NCBI RefSeq assembly: GCF_030512175.1
Contig: NZ_JAULBL010000001.1
Span: 186,001-250,000 of the forward strand
DNA: 64,000 nucleotides
Direction of reading: 5' to 3'
DNA from: Paeniglutamicibacter sulfureus
GTDB lineage: Bacteria > Actinomycetota > Actinomycetes > Actinomycetales > Micrococcaceae
In this document: in pieces, positions 1 to 9,295 of the stretch
Numbering within the stretch: the first letter of the stretch is position 1
How the letters are laid out: each line of letters starts with the position of its first letter
The notes under the pieces: generated by a model
What the model was told of the DNA's origin: nothing
The model's input: only the letters and a program-made list of their open reading frames with translations
The model's database searches: none
Translations under genes and position numbers: made by a program

Positions 1-168
1 AGTCGCAAGGCCCTCCGGCATTCCGCGACCGTCCGCGGAAAAGACCTCTCCGCCGCCGGGACCGGCGATCATGCCGCTTGTCCCGACGATGACACCGATG
101 AGGATCGCCAGCAAGAGAAGCGTTACCAGGATTGCACCTAGCATCGCCGCCTTCTTGGAAGGACCCAT
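1..168 (-). CDS. small membrane or secreted protein, truncated by the window edge
   Basis: The first 56 codons of a gene that runs off the left edge. It starts at ATG 168, behind an AGGAG eight or so bases upstream, 45 bases after the argR stop on the same strand. The visible part begins MGPSKKAAMLG and continues into one hydrophobic segment (about residues 9-30, AILVTLLLAILIGVIVG), then a Gly-rich stretch. This is a signal anchor or a signal peptide without a clear lipobox. I do not recognise the family. It may be co-transcribed with the arginine operon, but nothing visible ties it to arginine metabolism. Confidence 0.55.
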   Translation of the reverse strand, partial: MGPSKKAAMLGAILVTLLLLAILIGVIVGTSGMIAGPGGGEVFSADGRGMPEGLAT

Positions 169-213
169 TCCAGGCTCCTGGGATTCCTGCGACCGTGCGA
201 CTGGTCGACCTGG

Positions 214-729
214 CTACTGCGGGTCGGCAAGAGCCAGGAAGCGCGCTGCAACCTCGGCCCCACCGTTGACGTCGCGGGTCACCAGCATGACGGTGTCGTC
301 CCCGGCGATGCACCCCAGGATCTGCGGCATCGTGGAATGGTCGATGGACAGGGCCAGGAAATTTGCCGCACCTGGCGGGGTGCGCAAAACCACGATGTTG
401 CCCGAGGCCTCGGCGGTAATCAGCAATTCAGCGCACTGCTTGGCCAGCTTGGCATCGTGCACCTCCGGGCTGACCCCAACCTGGGGGCTGCGGTCACCGC
501 CCTCCTGGCGTACCGCATAGACCAGTCCCCCGTCGGCCCCGCGCACACGCACCGCGCCGAGCTCCACCAGGTCCCGCGACAACGTTGCCTGGGTGACGGC
601 CATGCCTTCCTCAGCCAGCAGGACCACCAACTCGGCCTGCGAACGCACAGTGCGGGTGGACAGGATGGCACCCACCCGCGCCTGGCGCGCGATCTTTGTT
701 GTGGGCTGGAACGAGGCGGGGGTGCTCAT
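214..729 (-). CDS. argR: arginine repressor ArgR
   Basis: Transcriptional repressor (and in many bacteria co-activator of catabolism) that binds ARG boxes as an arginine-loaded hexamer. The 171 residues match the family length. An N-terminal winged helix (about residues 18-80) holds the recognition segment VTQATLSRDLVELG. The C-terminal arginine-binding and oligomerisation domain has the GDDTVMLV segment near residue 140, equivalent to the GTDDT arginine pocket. Its start overlaps the argF stop by four bases (ATGA), so it is translated with the operon it should repress. The likely target is the paired element in front of argC. Confidence 0.95.
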   Translation of the reverse strand: MSTPASFQPTTKIARQARVGAILSTRTVRSQAELVVLLAEEGMAVTQATLSRDLVELGAVRVRGADGGLVYAVRQEGGDRSPQVGVSPEVHDAKLAKQCAELLITAEASGNIVVLRTPPGAANFLALSIDHSTMPQILGCIAGDDTVMLVTRDVNGGAEVAARFLALADPQ

Positions 730-1694
730 CGGTTCGAGTTCACTCCCGGCACCTCGGCCAGGTTGGACTTGGCCATCAACCAGCCCATGATGGCCTTCTG
801 GGCGTGGACGCGGTTTTCGGCCTCGTCGAAGACCACCGACTGGGGTCCGTCAATGACATCGGCAGCGATTTCGTAGCCGCGGTAGGCCGGCAGGCAGTGC
901 AGGACGATGGCGTCCTTGTCAGCGTGCGCCATGGCGGCCGAATCCACGGCGTAGTCGCGGAAGAGTTCCATGCGCTGCGCCTTCTCGTCTTCCTGGCCCA
1001 TGGAAACCCAGGTGTCGGTGGCCACCACGTCGGCGCCGGCCAGTGCGGCAGCGGCATCGGTGGTGACAGTCACCGAACCGCCGGTTTCGGCCGCGCGCTT
1101 CTCGGCAGCCGCAATGATGTCAGCACTCGGCAGATAGCCCTCCGGTCCGCAGATGCGCACGTGCATCCCGGCGGTGACGCCGGCCAGCAGGTAGGAGTTG
1201 GCCATGTTGTTGGCCGAGTCGCCCAGGTAGGCCATGGACAGGCCGGCAAGCGTGCCCTTGTGCTCGCGCACGGTCAGCAGGTCCGCCAGCAGCTGGCAGG
1301 GGTGGTAGTCGTCTGAGAGGGCGTTGATGACCGGGACGTTGGAGTTCTCGGCCATTTCCTCCAGGCCGGCCTGTTCGTAGGTGCGCCACACGATGGTGGA
1401 GACCATGCGCTCAAGGACCTTGGCGGAATCGGATATGGACTCCTTGTGGCCCAACTGGGATTCGCCGGAGTTGATGATCAGCGGGGAACCGCCGAGCTCG
1501 GCAATGCCGGCGGCGAAGGACACCCGGGTGCGGGTGGAGGTCTTGTCGAAGAAGACGACAACCGTCTGCGGGCCGGCATACGGCTTGTATCCGTACTTGT
1601 CCTTCTTCATGGCCAGGGCCAGGTCAAGGACCTCGGTCTGTTCGGCCTGCGTGAGGTCAAGGTCGGTCAGGAAGTGGCGAACTGTGTTGGTCAT
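726..1694 (-). CDS. argF: ornithine carbamoyltransferase
   Basis: Converts ornithine and carbamoyl phosphate to citrulline in the cytosol, step six of arginine synthesis. At 322 residues it has the normal length. The carbamoyl-phosphate binding motif STRTR is near residue 53, HPCQ sits in the mid part (YHPCQLLAD), and the catalytic HCLP motif is near residue 263 (VLHCLPAYRG). All key residues are present. It lies 12 bases downstream of argD and overlaps argR by four bases, which places it late in the argCJBDFR operon. Catabolic ArcB is the alternative, but operon position argues for the biosynthetic enzyme. Confidence 0.96.
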   Translation of the reverse strand: MTNTVRHFLTDLDLTQAEQTEVLDLALAMKKDKYGYKPYAGPQTVVVFFDKTSTRTRVSFAAGIAELGGSPLIINSGESQLGHKESISDSAKVLERMVSTIVWRTYEQAGLEEMAENSNVPVINALSDDYHPCQLLADLLTVREHKGTLAGLSMAYLGDSANNMANSYLLAGVTAGMHVRICGPEGYLPSADIIAAAEKRAAETGGSVTVTTDAAAALAGADVVATDTWVSMGQEDEKAQRMELFRDYAVDSAAMAHADKDAIVLHCLPAYRGYEIAADVIDGPQSVVFDEAENRVHAQKAIMGWLMAKSNLAEVPGVNSNR

Positions 1695-1706
1695 GGTGCT
1701 GTGGTC

Positions 1707-2951
1707 CTATTCCTGGGTGCCGGCAACGGCCGCGGCATATATCGCGGGCAACGCTGCTACGAAGGTGTCGAGTTGTTCGGTGGTGATGATCAGGGGAGGT
1801 GCCAGGCGCAGCGTGTTGGGGCCCGGGGCGTTGATGATGAACCCCGCCGCCAATGCGGCGGTGACAACCGCCGGGGCCACGGCGGCCGCCAGGTCGAAAC
1901 CGATGAGCAGCCCCTGGCCGCGGACAGCCGTGACGAAGTCGAGCGCGGCGAGCTTGGTCCGGATCTCCTGGCCCACGCTTCGCACCTGCGCCAGCAGGTC
2001 CTGGGATTCTATGACATGCAGGGTGGCCAGGGCCGCGGCGGTGGCCACGGGGTTGCCGCCGAAGGTCGTTCCGTGCTGGCCCGGGGTGAGCAGCCCGGTG
2101 GCCTCGGTGCCGAAGACGACCATCGCGCCAATCGGGAATCCGCCGCCCAGGCCCTTGGCCAGTGTCATGGCGTCGGGGATGACCCCGGCGGAGGCGAACC
2201 AGTCGCCGGTGCGGCCGATGCCCGTCTGGACCTCGTCAAAGACCAGCAGCGCGCCGGCGGCCTCGGTGATCTCCCGTGCCTCACGCAGGTATCCGGTGCC
2301 GAATTCGATGACCCCGGCCTCCCCCTGGATAGGTTCGATGAAGACCGCGGCGGTGGTTTCATCCACCGCTGCGCGCAGCGCCTCGATGTCCCCGGCCGGG
2401 ATCCATTCGACCCCGCCCGGAAGCGGCTCGAACGGCTCGCGGTAGGCCTGCTTCCAGGTCAGCGCGAGCGCGCCCATGGTGCGGCCGTGGAAGGCTTGCT
2501 CCAGGGCAATGATCTTGGTACGCGGTGCTTCGGGCGTGCCCGCGTTGCGGCGGGCCAGCTTGAAGGCAGCTTCATTGGCCTCTGTGCCGGAGTTGGTGAA
2601 GAACACCTTGGAGCCCTCCGGTGCCGAGCTGAGCTCCAGGAGCTTTTCCGCCAGCGCGATCTGCGTGGGGCTGGTGAAGAAGTTGGAGATGTGTCCCAGG
2701 GTGGCCAGCTGCGAGGAAATCACCGAGGTGAGCAGCGGGTGGGCGTGGCCCAGGGCGTTGACGGCGATCCCGGAGAGCAGGTCGAGGTATTCCTTGCCGT
2801 CGGCGTCCCACACGTGGCAGCCTGCCCCGCGCACCAGAACCTGTTGCGGGGTGCCGAAGACACCCAGCAACGAGTGGTTGTAGCGGGCGAGCAATTCGCT
2901 GCCCTGCAGGGCGCCCAGGGCGCCCGTTTCCTGTTCAATGATCTCGTTCAT
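1707..2951 (-). CDS. argD: acetylornithine aminotransferase
   Basis: PLP-dependent class III aminotransferase that turns N-acetylglutamate semialdehyde into N-acetylornithine; many homologues also serve the succinyl-diaminopimelate step of lysine synthesis. The 414 residues carry [12 protein letters not shown] (PLP ring aspartate) and the Schiff-base lysine in [13 protein letters not shown] around residue 263. Its ATG overlaps the argB stop by four bases (ATGA). The N-terminus begins [15 protein letters not shown], about ten residues longer than many homologues, but the overlap supports this start. Confidence 0.95.
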   Translation of the reverse strand: MNEIIEQETGALGALQGSELLARYNHSLLGVFGTPQQVLVRGAGCHVWDADGKEYLDLLSGIAVNALGHAHPLLTSVISSQLATLGHISNFFTSPTQIALAEKLLELSSAPEGSKVFFTNSGTEANEAAFKLARRNAGTPEAPRTKIIALEQAFHGRTMGALALTWKQAYREPFEPLPGGVEWIPAGDIEALRAAVDETTAAVFIEPIQGEAGVIEFGTGYLREAREITEAAGALLVFDEVQTGIGRTGDWFASAGVIPDAMTLAKGLGGGFPIGAMVVFGTEATGLLTPGQHGTTFGGNPVATAAALATLHVIESQDLLAQVRSVGQEIRTKLAALDFVTAVRGQGLLIGFDLAAAVAPAVVTAALAAGFIINAPGPNTLRLAPPLIITTEQLDTFVAALPAIYAAAVAGTQE

Positions 2952-3874
2952 GCCTTGTCCTTGGGAATGACTTGGGTTCCGACGCCGGCGGAGGTAAAGA
3001 CCTCCAGCAGCATGGAGTGTGGTTGGCGGCCGTCGACGATGTGGGCCTGGCCCACGCCCTCGTCCACGGCCTTGAGGCAGGCCGCCATCTTGGGGATCAT
3101 CCCCGATTCGAGCTTGGGCATCAGGGCGCGCAACTGCTCGGCGTCCATCGATGAGATCAGCGAGGACCTGTCCGGCCAGGCCGCGTACAGCCCCTCCACG
3201 TCGGTGAGGATCACCAACTTGGAGGCGCCCAGCGCGCTGGCCAGTGCCGCCGCGGCGGTGTCGGCGTTGACGTTGAGCACCTGTCCGGTGGGGTTGTCCT
3301 TCTCGTCGACCTCCGGGGCCACGGTGGAGACCACCGGAATCTTGCCGGCGGCCAGCAGGTCGAGGATCTGGTCGGGCTTGACCCCGGTCACCTCTCCCAC
3401 CAGTCCAAGGTCCACGTGCTGCCCGGCAATGTAGGTCCCGGTGCGCACTGCCCGCAGCAGGGCGCCGTCCTCGCCGGAAAGTCCCACCGCGTAGGGTCCG
3501 TGGGAGTTGATCAGGCCGATCAGTTCGCGCTGCACCTGCCCGGTGAGCACCATGCGGACCACGTCCATGGCTTCGGGGGTGGTGACGCGCAGCCCGCCCT
3601 TGAATTCGGACTCGATGCCCAGGCGGCTGAGCATGGAGTTGATCTGCGGGCCTCCCCCGTGCACGACCACGGGGTTGATGCCCACGTGGCGCAGGAACAC
3701 GATGTCTTCGGCAAAGGCGCGCCGCAGGTCCTCGTTGATCATGGCGTTGCCGCCGTACTTGATGACCATGGTGGTTCCGGCGAAGCGCTGGATCCAGGGC
3801 AGGGCCTCGATCAGGGCTTCGGCCTTGCGCTGTGCCACGTCCATGGGCGTTGGCGCGGGTTTGTTCTCAGACAT
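2948..3874 (-). CDS. argB: acetylglutamate kinase
   Basis: Amino-acid kinase phosphorylating N-acetylglutamate, usually the feedback-inhibited step of the linear or cyclic arginine pathway. From ATG 3874 it has 308 residues. Visible motifs are VIKYGGNAM near the N-terminus, VVHGGGPQI for substrate binding, and the nucleotide-binding part [16 protein letters not shown] with LTDVEGL. An in-frame GTG at 3916 would add 14 residues and leave only nine bases after argJ. I prefer 3874 because GAGGAA lies upstream of it (12-base spacer, somewhat long) and the added residues do not look conserved. Confidence 0.93.
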   Translation of the reverse strand: MSENKPAPTPMDVAQRKAEALIEALPWIQRFAGTTMVIKYGGNAMINEDLRRAFAEDIVFLRHVGINPVVVHGGGPQINSMLSRLGIESEFKGGLRVTTPEAMDVVRMVLTGQVQRELIGLINSHGPYAVGLSGEDGALLRAVRTGTYIAGQHVDLGLVGEVTGVKPDQILDLLAAGKIPVVSTVAPEVDEKDNPTGQVLNVNADTAAAALASALGASKLVILTDVEGLYAAWPDRSSLISSMDAEQLRALMPKLESGMIPKMAACLKAVDEGVGQAHIVDGRQPHSMLLEVFTSAGVGTQVIPKDKA

Positions 3875-3925
3875 GCTCTTAGGTGCTTCCTCACTGAAAC
3901 GATTGAGCCGGGGCACTTGCGTCGC

Positions 3926-5104
3926 CTAGCTGCTGTAGGCCGAATTCTCGTGGACGTAGTCGTGGGTCAGGTCGTTGGTCCACAGGCTGGCTTCCTGCAT
4001 GCCCGCGTTGAGGTCGATTTCCACCAGGACGTTGCGCCCGGAAAGGTCCACGAGGTTGCGGTCATCGCCCACCCCGCCCTTGCGGCATACCTGGACGCCG
4101 TTGATGGACACGTTCAGCTCGTCGGGCTCGAAGGCCGCCCGGGTGGTTCCCACCGCGGAAAGCACCCGGCCCCAGTTGGGGTCCTGGCCGAAGATCGCGG
4201 TCTTGAAGAGGTTGGACCGAGCCACAGTGCGCGAGACCTCGACTGCGTCGTCCTCGGTGGCGGCGTTGAAGGTGCGGATGGTGATTTCATGGGCGGCGCC
4301 CTCGGCATCGGAGATCAGCGCCTTGGCCAGCCCGACGCAGACCTCGGTGAGCCCGGCGGTGAATTCCGCGGTGTCCGGGACGGTTTCGCTGGCGCCGGAG
4401 GACATCAGGATCACGGTGTCGTTGGTTGACATGCAGCCGTCGGAATCCGCCCTGTCGAAGCTGACGCGGGTGGCCTCGCGCAGTGCGTCATCCAACTGCG
4501 CCGGTTCCAGCACCGCATCGGTGGTGATGACCACCAGCATCGTGGCCAGCCCGGGGGCAAGCATGCCTGCGCCCTTGGCCATGGCGCCGATGGAGTACCC
4601 GGATCCGGCGAACCCCGCCTGCTTGGACACCGTGTCGGTGGTCATGATGGCGGTGGCTGCAGCAGCTCCCCCGTCGAATTCATTGCCGGAGCCCAGTGCC
4701 GCGGCGGCCGCGTCCACGCCGGGCAGGATCTTGTCCATGGGCAGTTGCTCGCCGATCAGCCCGGTGGAGCAGACCAGCACGTCCCCGCTGGAAACGCCCA
4801 GGACCGTGGCCACGTGTTCGGCGGTGGCGTGGGTGTTGGCGAAGCCCTCGGGGCCGGTGCAGGCGTTGGCGCCGCCGGAGTTCAGCACCACGGCGTCGGC
4901 CCGGCCGTCGGAGATCACCTGGCGCGACCAGTGCACCGGGGCCGCCGCCACGCGGTTGGAGGTGAACACGGCTGCCGCGTCAAAGCGCGGGCCGTTGTTG
5001 CGCACCAGGGCAAGGTCCGGGTTTCCCGAGGCCTTGAGCCCGGCGGTGATACCCGAGGCGCTGAAGCCGCCGGGGTAGGTGATTCCCATGGGTGCGTTGC
5101 TCAC
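3926..5104 (-). CDS. argJ: bifunctional glutamate N-acetyltransferase / ornithine acetyltransferase
   Basis: Recycles the acetyl group from N-acetylornithine to glutamate, so the acetylated pathway runs as a cycle. The 392-residue precursor of this family self-cleaves before a threonine. The segment [14 protein letters not shown] (about residue 180) contains that nucleophile, splitting the chain into alpha and beta parts. The C-terminus [10 protein letters not shown] is the conserved end of the family. Start overlaps the argC stop by four bases. Whether it also makes N-acetylglutamate from acetyl-CoA cannot be told from sequence. Confidence 0.95.
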   Translation of the reverse strand: MSNAPMGITYPGGFSASGITAGLKASGNPDLALVRNNGPRFDAAAVFTSNRVAAAPVHWSRQVISDGRADAVVLNSGGANACTGPEGFANTHATAEHVATVLGVSSGDVLVCSTGLIGEQLPMDKILPGVDAAAAALGSGNEFDGGAAAATAIMTTDTVSKQAGFAGSGYSIGAMAKGAGMLAPGLATMLVVITTDAVLEPAQLDDALREATRVSFDRADSDGCMSTNDTVILMSSGASETVPDTAEFTAGLTEVCVGLAKALISDAEGAAHEITIRTFNAATEDDAVEVSRTVARSNLFKTAIFGQDPNWGRVLSAVGTTRAAFEPDELNVSINGVQVCRKGGVGDDRNLVDLSGRNVLVEIDLNAGMQEASLWTNDLTHDYVHENSAYSS

Positions 5105-6132
5105 GGTGCTACTCCTTCAAGTGCCAGGCCGGCGGTTTCCTTCAGGCCCAGGGCGATGTTCATGGATTGGACGGCTCCGCCTGCGGTGCCCTTGGTGAGG
5201 TTGTCGATGACCGCGGAGACGATCACGCGGTTCGCGTGCGGGTCGAAGGCCAGCTGGATCTGCGCGTGGTTCGAGCCCATGACCGACGAGGTTGCGGGCC
5301 ACTGGCCTTCGGGCAGCAAATGCACGAATGGTTCGTCCTGGTAGGCAGCCGTCCACGCAGCGCGCAGCGTTGCCTCGTCCACACCGGGCTTGACCCTGGC
5401 GGTGGCGGTGGTGAGGATGCCGCGCGGCATCGGCGCCAGGGTCGGGGTGAAGGAGACAGTCACCGGGACGCCGGCGGCCTTGGAGAGACCTTGTTCCATT
5501 TCCGGGGTGTGGCGATGGGAGCCGCCCACGCCGTAGGGGTTCATGGAGCCCATGACCTCGGAGCCAATGAGGTTCACCTTGGCGCTCTTACCCGCTCCCG
5601 AGGTTCCGGAGGCGGAAACCACGACCACGTCGTCGGGTTCCAGGAGGTTGGCGGCGAATCCGGGCACGAGTGCCAGCTGGACCGAGGTCGGGTAGCATCC
5701 GGGCACCGCAATGCGCTTGGCGCCGACGAGCAGTTCCCGGGCTCCGGGCAGCTCCGGCAGGCCGTAGGGCCAGGTTCCGGCATGGGAGGAGCCGTAGAAC
5801 TTTTCCCAGGCCTCCGGGGATTCCAGGCGGTGGTCGGCCCCGGCGTCGATGACGAGGGTGTCGGCGGGTAGTTGGGCAGCGATCTCGGCGCTGGCACCGT
5901 GTGGCAGGGCCAGGAAGACGACGTCATGTCCGCGCAGTTGCTCGACCGTGGTTTCCACCAGGACCCTGTCGGCCAGCGAATGCAGGTGCGGGGCGAGCTC
6001 GCCCAGTCGCTGGCCGGCATTCGAGTGGGCGGTGATCGCACCGATGGTCACGTCGGGGTGGTTGGACAGCAGGCGCAGGACCTCGCCGCCGGCATACCCA
6101 CTGGCTCCGGATACAGCTACTGAAATCGTCAT
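5101..6132 (-). CDS. argC: N-acetyl-gamma-glutamyl-phosphate reductase
   Basis: NADPH-dependent reductase making N-acetylglutamate semialdehyde. The 343 residues open with the dinucleotide-binding loop GASGYAGGE. The catalytic cysteine lies in VPGCYPTS near residue 146, and the conserved histidine region [10 protein letters not shown] follows near residue 205. It is the first gene of the arginine operon. A weak purine-rich sequence (GTAGGGTTGGG) precedes the ATG. The ARG-box-like element 16-50 bases upstream probably controls the whole operon. Confidence 0.95.
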   Translation of the reverse strand: MTISVAVSGASGYAGGEVLRLLSNHPDVTIGAITAHSNAGQRLGELAPHLHSLADRVLVETTVEQLRGHDVVFLALPHGASAEIAAQLPADTLVIDAGADHRLESPEAWEKFYGSSHAGTWPYGLPELPGARELLVGAKRIAVPGCYPTSVQLALVPGFAANLLEPDDVVVVSASGTSGAGKSAKVNLIGSEVMGSMNPYGVGGSHRHTPEMEQGLSKAAGVPVTVSFTPTLAPMPRGILTTATARVKPGVDEATLRAAWTAAYQDEPFVHLLPEGQWPATSSVMGSNHAQIQLAFDPHANRVIVSAVIDNLTKGTAGGAVQSMNIALGLKETAGLALEGVAP

Positions 6133-6147
6133 AACCCAACCCTACTA

Positions 6148-6181
6148 CGCATTTATGCATGATAGCTAATAAATATTCATT
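6148..6181 (-). promoter_or_regulatory. candidate tandem ARG boxes in front of argC
   Basis: In an otherwise GC-rich intergenic stretch this block is very AT-rich. Read on the minus strand it contains AATGAATATTTATTAG and, after a three-base gap, TCATGCATAAATGCG. The first matches the TGAATWWWWATTCA-type ARG box in its left arm. The second is a GCAT-NN-ATGC dyad. Two adjacent boxes are the usual ArgR operator layout. The sequence is seen directly; ArgR binding is inferred from position upstream of argC and the presence of argR in the operon. Confidence 0.6.
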
Positions 6182-6285
6182 TGTTTGGTCCCGCAACGCA
6201 ACATCGAGGCCTTGGTCACGGGCCCCTGGGGGCCCGAACGCTATGGTGGAAACAAAGCCAAGCGCCGACCCAAGGAGTCCAGCAC

Positions 6286-7254
6286 GTGAGTTCCCATGCA
6301 ATTATCGCCCGTCAGGCCGGAGGACCCGAAGTATTCGACTATGTTGCGTCGCCGATGCCCTCCCCCGGGCCCGGACAACTGCTGGTCAAGGTCGCTGCCG
6401 TTGGCGTGAATTTCATTGAGACGTACCAGCGCTCGGGCGTCTACAACGTCAAGTATCCCTTCACCCCGGGCAGCGAGTGCGCCGGCACCGTCGAGGCCGT
6501 TGGCGCCGGCGTCACCGATTTCGCCGTCGGGGACAGGGTGGCCACCACTGAAGGCTCGCGCACCTATGCCACCCACACGCTGCTGGATGCCGAGAAGGCA
6601 CTGCCCGTCCCGGAGAATGTGTCGCTGGAAACCGCCGGCGCGCTGCCGCTGCAGGGCATCACGGCGCACTACCTGGTCAATTCCAGCTACAACGTGCAGC
6701 AGGGCGACACCGTGCTCACCTATGCCGGCGCCGGTGGCGTCGGCCTGCTGTTGATCCAGCTGCTGAAGCTGCGCGGGGCCACCGTCATCACCACCACTTC
6801 GACTCCGGAAAAGGCGGAACTGGCGCGCGCCGCCGGCGCGGACCATGTCCTTTCCTACGACGAAGTGCCGGTGCGCGTCCGAGAAATCACCGGCGGCAAG
6901 GGCGTCGATGTCGTGTACGACGGCATCGGCAAGGACACCTTCGAAGGGTCACTCGAAGCCCTCAAGATCCGCGGCACCCTGGTGCTCTTTGGCGGAGCCT
7001 CGGGCCAGGTGCCGCCCTTTGACTTGCAGCGCCTCAACGCCCATGGTTCATTGACCGTGACCCGACCCAAGGTCGCCGACTTCCTGCTTGATGCAGAGGA
7101 GCGACGCTGGCGTTCCGGCGAGCTTTTTGAATTGGTCTCGCTCGGCAAGCTCGACGTCCGCATCGGGGCACGCTTCCCCCTGGCCGAGGCGGGCAACGCC
7201 CACACCGCCCTTGAATCCCGAGCGACCACCGGTAAAACCATCCTCATCCCGTAG
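6286..7254 (+). CDS. NADPH:quinone oxidoreductase, zinc-less MDR family
   Basis: Medium-chain dehydrogenase/reductase likely using NADPH to reduce quinones or similar electrophiles in the cytosol. From GTG 6286, placed eight bases after AAGGAG (6272-6277), it has 322 residues, the length of E. coli QorA. The Rossmann motif AGAGGVGLLLIQL is near residue 150 and the NADPH 2'-phosphate side segment TTTSTPEKAELA follows. The N-terminal GroES-like part carries no zinc-binding cysteine set. The open frame extends upstream to 6181, but that stretch lacks a ribosome-binding site. It is divergent from argC. Confidence 0.9.
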   Translation: MSSHAIIARQAGGPEVFDYVASPMPSPGPGQLLVKVAAVGVNFIETYQRSGVYNVKYPFTPGSECAGTVEAVGAGVTDFAVGDRVATTEGSRTYATHTLLDAEKALPVPENVSLETAGALPLQGITAHYLVNSSYNVQQGDTVLTYAGAGGVGLLLIQLLKLRGATVITTTSTPEKAELARAAGADHVLSYDEVPVRVREITGGKGVDVVYDGIGKDTFEGSLEALKIRGTLVLFGGASGQVPPFDLQRLNAHGSLTVTRPKVADFLLDAEERRWRSGELFELVSLGKLDVRIGARFPLAEAGNAHTALESRATTGKTILIP

Positions 7255-7282
7255 CCACGATCCAATCGTTGCCGAACCACCA

Positions 7283-7324
7283 CGGGCCGCCACCCCGGAG
7301 GACAGACTCCCACGTGGCGGCCCG
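7283..7324. terminator. inverted repeat between convergent genes
   Basis: Arms CGGGCCGCCAC (7283-7293) and GTGGCGGCCCG (7314-7324) form an 11-bp perfect stem around a 20-base loop, between the convergent oxidoreductase and DUF1990 genes. There is no U-tract, so terminator function is inferred from position only. Confidence 0.5.
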
Positions 7325-7434
7325 CGCCGTGCTTACCCGGAATCAGCGGCCGCCCGCTGATGCCCGAGTGTGTTCAGGAATCGGTTTTCATCCTCTGGCT
7401 GTTGTGGCCGCACCGCAATGCCTTGCCGAAGTCG

Positions 7435-7908
7435 TCAACGGAGTGCGCGCAGGTATCTCCGGCGTACGATTCGCTGCGCGACGAGAATCAACGGGTACAG
7501 CGCTCGCCACGGTTGCCGCGATGCCGCCCGGGTGAGGGATCGTATGGTGAGTCGCACGTCATCCCCGTGACGGCTCACGACAAATGCTTCCTCGCCGCAA
7601 ACGGGGTGCCCCGGCAGCGCGCGATACGCAAACCCGACCCGATCCGGGCTATCCACGACTGCGACAACTTCCACGGGCTCAAGGACGGTGGCACCGAAAA
7701 GGTGCACCGTGACGTCCACGCGGTCGCCCCGTCTCACCGGAGCAGCTGAACTCACCGTAAACCCGCTCGCTGTCTTCACCTTCCAGCGCAGCACGTCCGC
7801 GATGACGCGTTCCCACACCAGATCCCCGGTTCCAATGAACGACGAGAATTCCGAGCGACGATACTTACCGTCGCCCGGCGGCCAATGGGCAAGATCCGGA
7901 CTGGTCAC
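7435..7908 (-). CDS. DUF1990 (UPF0548) family protein
   Basis: A 157-residue cytosolic protein matching the DUF1990 pattern from memory: an N-terminal YRRSEFSSFIG region, a central WKVKTASGF block, then GFAYRALPGHPVCGEEAFVV with a conserved Gly-His-Pro and Glu-Glu pair, and an arginine-rich C-terminus. Function of the family is unknown. The start is GTG 7908 with GAGGAG eight bases upstream. It is transcribed toward the oxidoreductase, with a hairpin between the two. Confidence 0.75.
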   Translation of the reverse strand: MTSPDLAHWPPGDGKYRRSEFSSFIGTGDLVWERVIADVLRWKVKTASGFTVSSAAPVRRGDRVDVTVHLFGATVLEPVEVVAVVDSPDRVGFAYRALPGHPVCGEEAFVVSRHGDDVRLTIRSLTRAASRQPWRALYPLILVAQRIVRRRYLRALR

Positions 7909-8019
7909 GCGCCACTCTCCTCACAATCCAAACAGATGCCGGGCAAGTTGGGTCTGGGTCCATTCCTACTACAGTCCCGTACCCAAAAGAAGCCGCCCGT
8001 GGACAATCCCAACAGCAAA

Positions 8020-8817
8020 TCAGGCGATTCCCACCGCCCCACCTACTCGATTTTCCCAGGCCTCCGGGCCAGGGGCCCAAACGAGGCTGCCCACCAAATG
8101 GGGAGGAAGCATGGCACCCAGGGAGTCGAGGCTTTCTGGATCAAGATCCAGCACGCGGAGTCCGGGGCTGTGCAACAACGGGTGGACGTTTTTCCCGGCA
8201 ACCACGGGAATGCCGGCCTCACCGGCCAGGCCCTCCCCGCTGGCCTTGGCGACCGCTTCCTTCAGGGCCCACCATCTGGCCCGAAGCCGCTGCCGTTCGG
8301 ACTCCGGCAACAGTTCGAGTCGTTCTCGCTCTTCCCGCGCGTAGGCATAATCCTCGAGCATGCCGCCGTCTCCGGAGGAAAACGCGCTGTCGTCCAGGTC
8401 GGCCAGGTCAACGCCCAGCCGACTGTTCGCGGGGGCCAGCGCAAGCAGCAGCCAGCCAGCAGTCCGTGCGTAGGAGAGGGAAAAAGACTGCCCGGTCTTC
8501 GCCATCCGGAGCTTCGGGGTCCCGTGCGCCACCGACGCGCATTGCTGACAGTACTGTGTGAGTTCGAGGTCGCCGGGAAGGATCCCGCGGCCCGAAGGCA
8601 TCACACGGTTCAACAGGTCCGCAGCCAATACCCGGACAAGGATCCGTCCTGCCACAAAGTCGTCGCGCGGGCGTCCGGCAAGGTATGCGCCGGCGCGGGC
8701 GAGTTCGTCGGGCAGCAATCGGACCGCGGGATGCGTCGCGGCCTCCGCCAACGGGGCGGCCGCCCACAAAGGGGCCGAGAGTCCCGCTTCAGGACTCTTA
8801 CCCGGTACGTCGTGCAT
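8020..8817 (-). CDS. 4'-phosphopantetheinyl transferase, Sfp type
   Basis: Transfers phosphopantetheine from CoA to the serine of carrier domains. From ATG 8817 (AAGGAG ten bases upstream) it has 265 residues. The magnesium-binding motif GVDLADLD (near residue 138) and the signature WALKEAVAKASGEGL (near residue 190) are intact. It is the divergent neighbour of the Pls-type synthetase, whose carrier domain needs exactly this modification, so that is its likely substrate. The longer frame to 8862 has no ribosome-binding site. Confidence 0.9.
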   Translation of the reverse strand: MHDVPGKSPEAGLSAPLWAAAPLAEAATHPAVRLLPDELARAGAYLAGRPRDDFVAGRILVRVLAADLLNRVMPSGRGILPGDLELTQYCQQCASVAHGTPKLRMAKTGQSFSLSYARTAGWLLLALAPANSRLGVDLADLDDSAFSSGDGGMLEDYAYAREERERLELLPESERQRLRARWWALKEAVAKASGEGLAGEAGIPVVAGKNVHPLLHSPGLRVLDLDPESLDSLGAMLPPHLVGSLVWAPGPEAWENRVGGAVGIA

Positions 8818-9295
8818 TCGGATTGCGCTCCTTGTTCCGCGGGTCACTGGCCACGGATGCATGGCCGGTTCGACTGCATCGAGTATCTCGCATCAGCGCT
8901 GGAAGCCGGAACCAATTCCGATACACACAGTGGGCGCTGCGCCACATATTGGTTTGAGCTCCCGCGGCCGGCTTCAGCCCGACCGGCGCTCCTGCCCAGG
9001 CCCGGGCATTGGCCCCGCTGGCAGGGATCGCCGGATTCCCAAGCGGGTGGACGGCAGCTCCCTCCAACCAAGTTGGTGAGGCATCACACGGCCCTGTGAT
9101 TCCCGCCCCAAGACACCTCCCGTTAACCTCCCGGTCCACCTGCCGTTCACCTGCCGTGACTACGGTGGGCGCGTACGTGCCGGCCGGGCGGCGGCGGACG
9201 CCTTGTCGGCGTGCCGCCGGAGCATGGTTGGGCTCCATCGTCCTGGTCCGTCCCCTACAGGGGGCTGGGCCGAGCACCACTTCCAGAAAGCCACA
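8818..9295. other. divergent intergenic region between transferase and Pls-type synthetase
   Basis: About 480 bases without a convincing gene. It holds the PHO-box-like element described separately at 9122-9166. The remainder is GC-rich with no further clear signal. Confidence 0.5.
9122..9166 (+). promoter_or_regulatory. PHO-box-like direct repeats and -10 hexamer
   Basis: Three 11-base units lie in tandem: GTTAACCTCCC (9122-9132), GTCCACCTGCC (9134-9144) and GTTCACCTGCC (9145-9155). These match the actinobacterial PhoP direct-repeat consensus, which begins GTTCAYCT. Five bases later comes TACGGT (9161-9166), a plausible -10 hexamer. The layout implies a PhoP-activated promoter in which the repeats replace the -35 region, driving the Pls-type gene when phosphate is scarce. 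The repeats are visible; PhoP binding is inferred. Confidence 0.65.

Noticed and set aside
71-520. Plus-strand frame opposite argR and the partial membrane protein
   Set aside because: Shadow of argR; no ribosome-binding site or recognisable features.
1446-3434. Long plus-strand frame across argD and argB
   Set aside because: Antisense shadow of two recognised genes; composition dominated by Gly, Gln, Arg.
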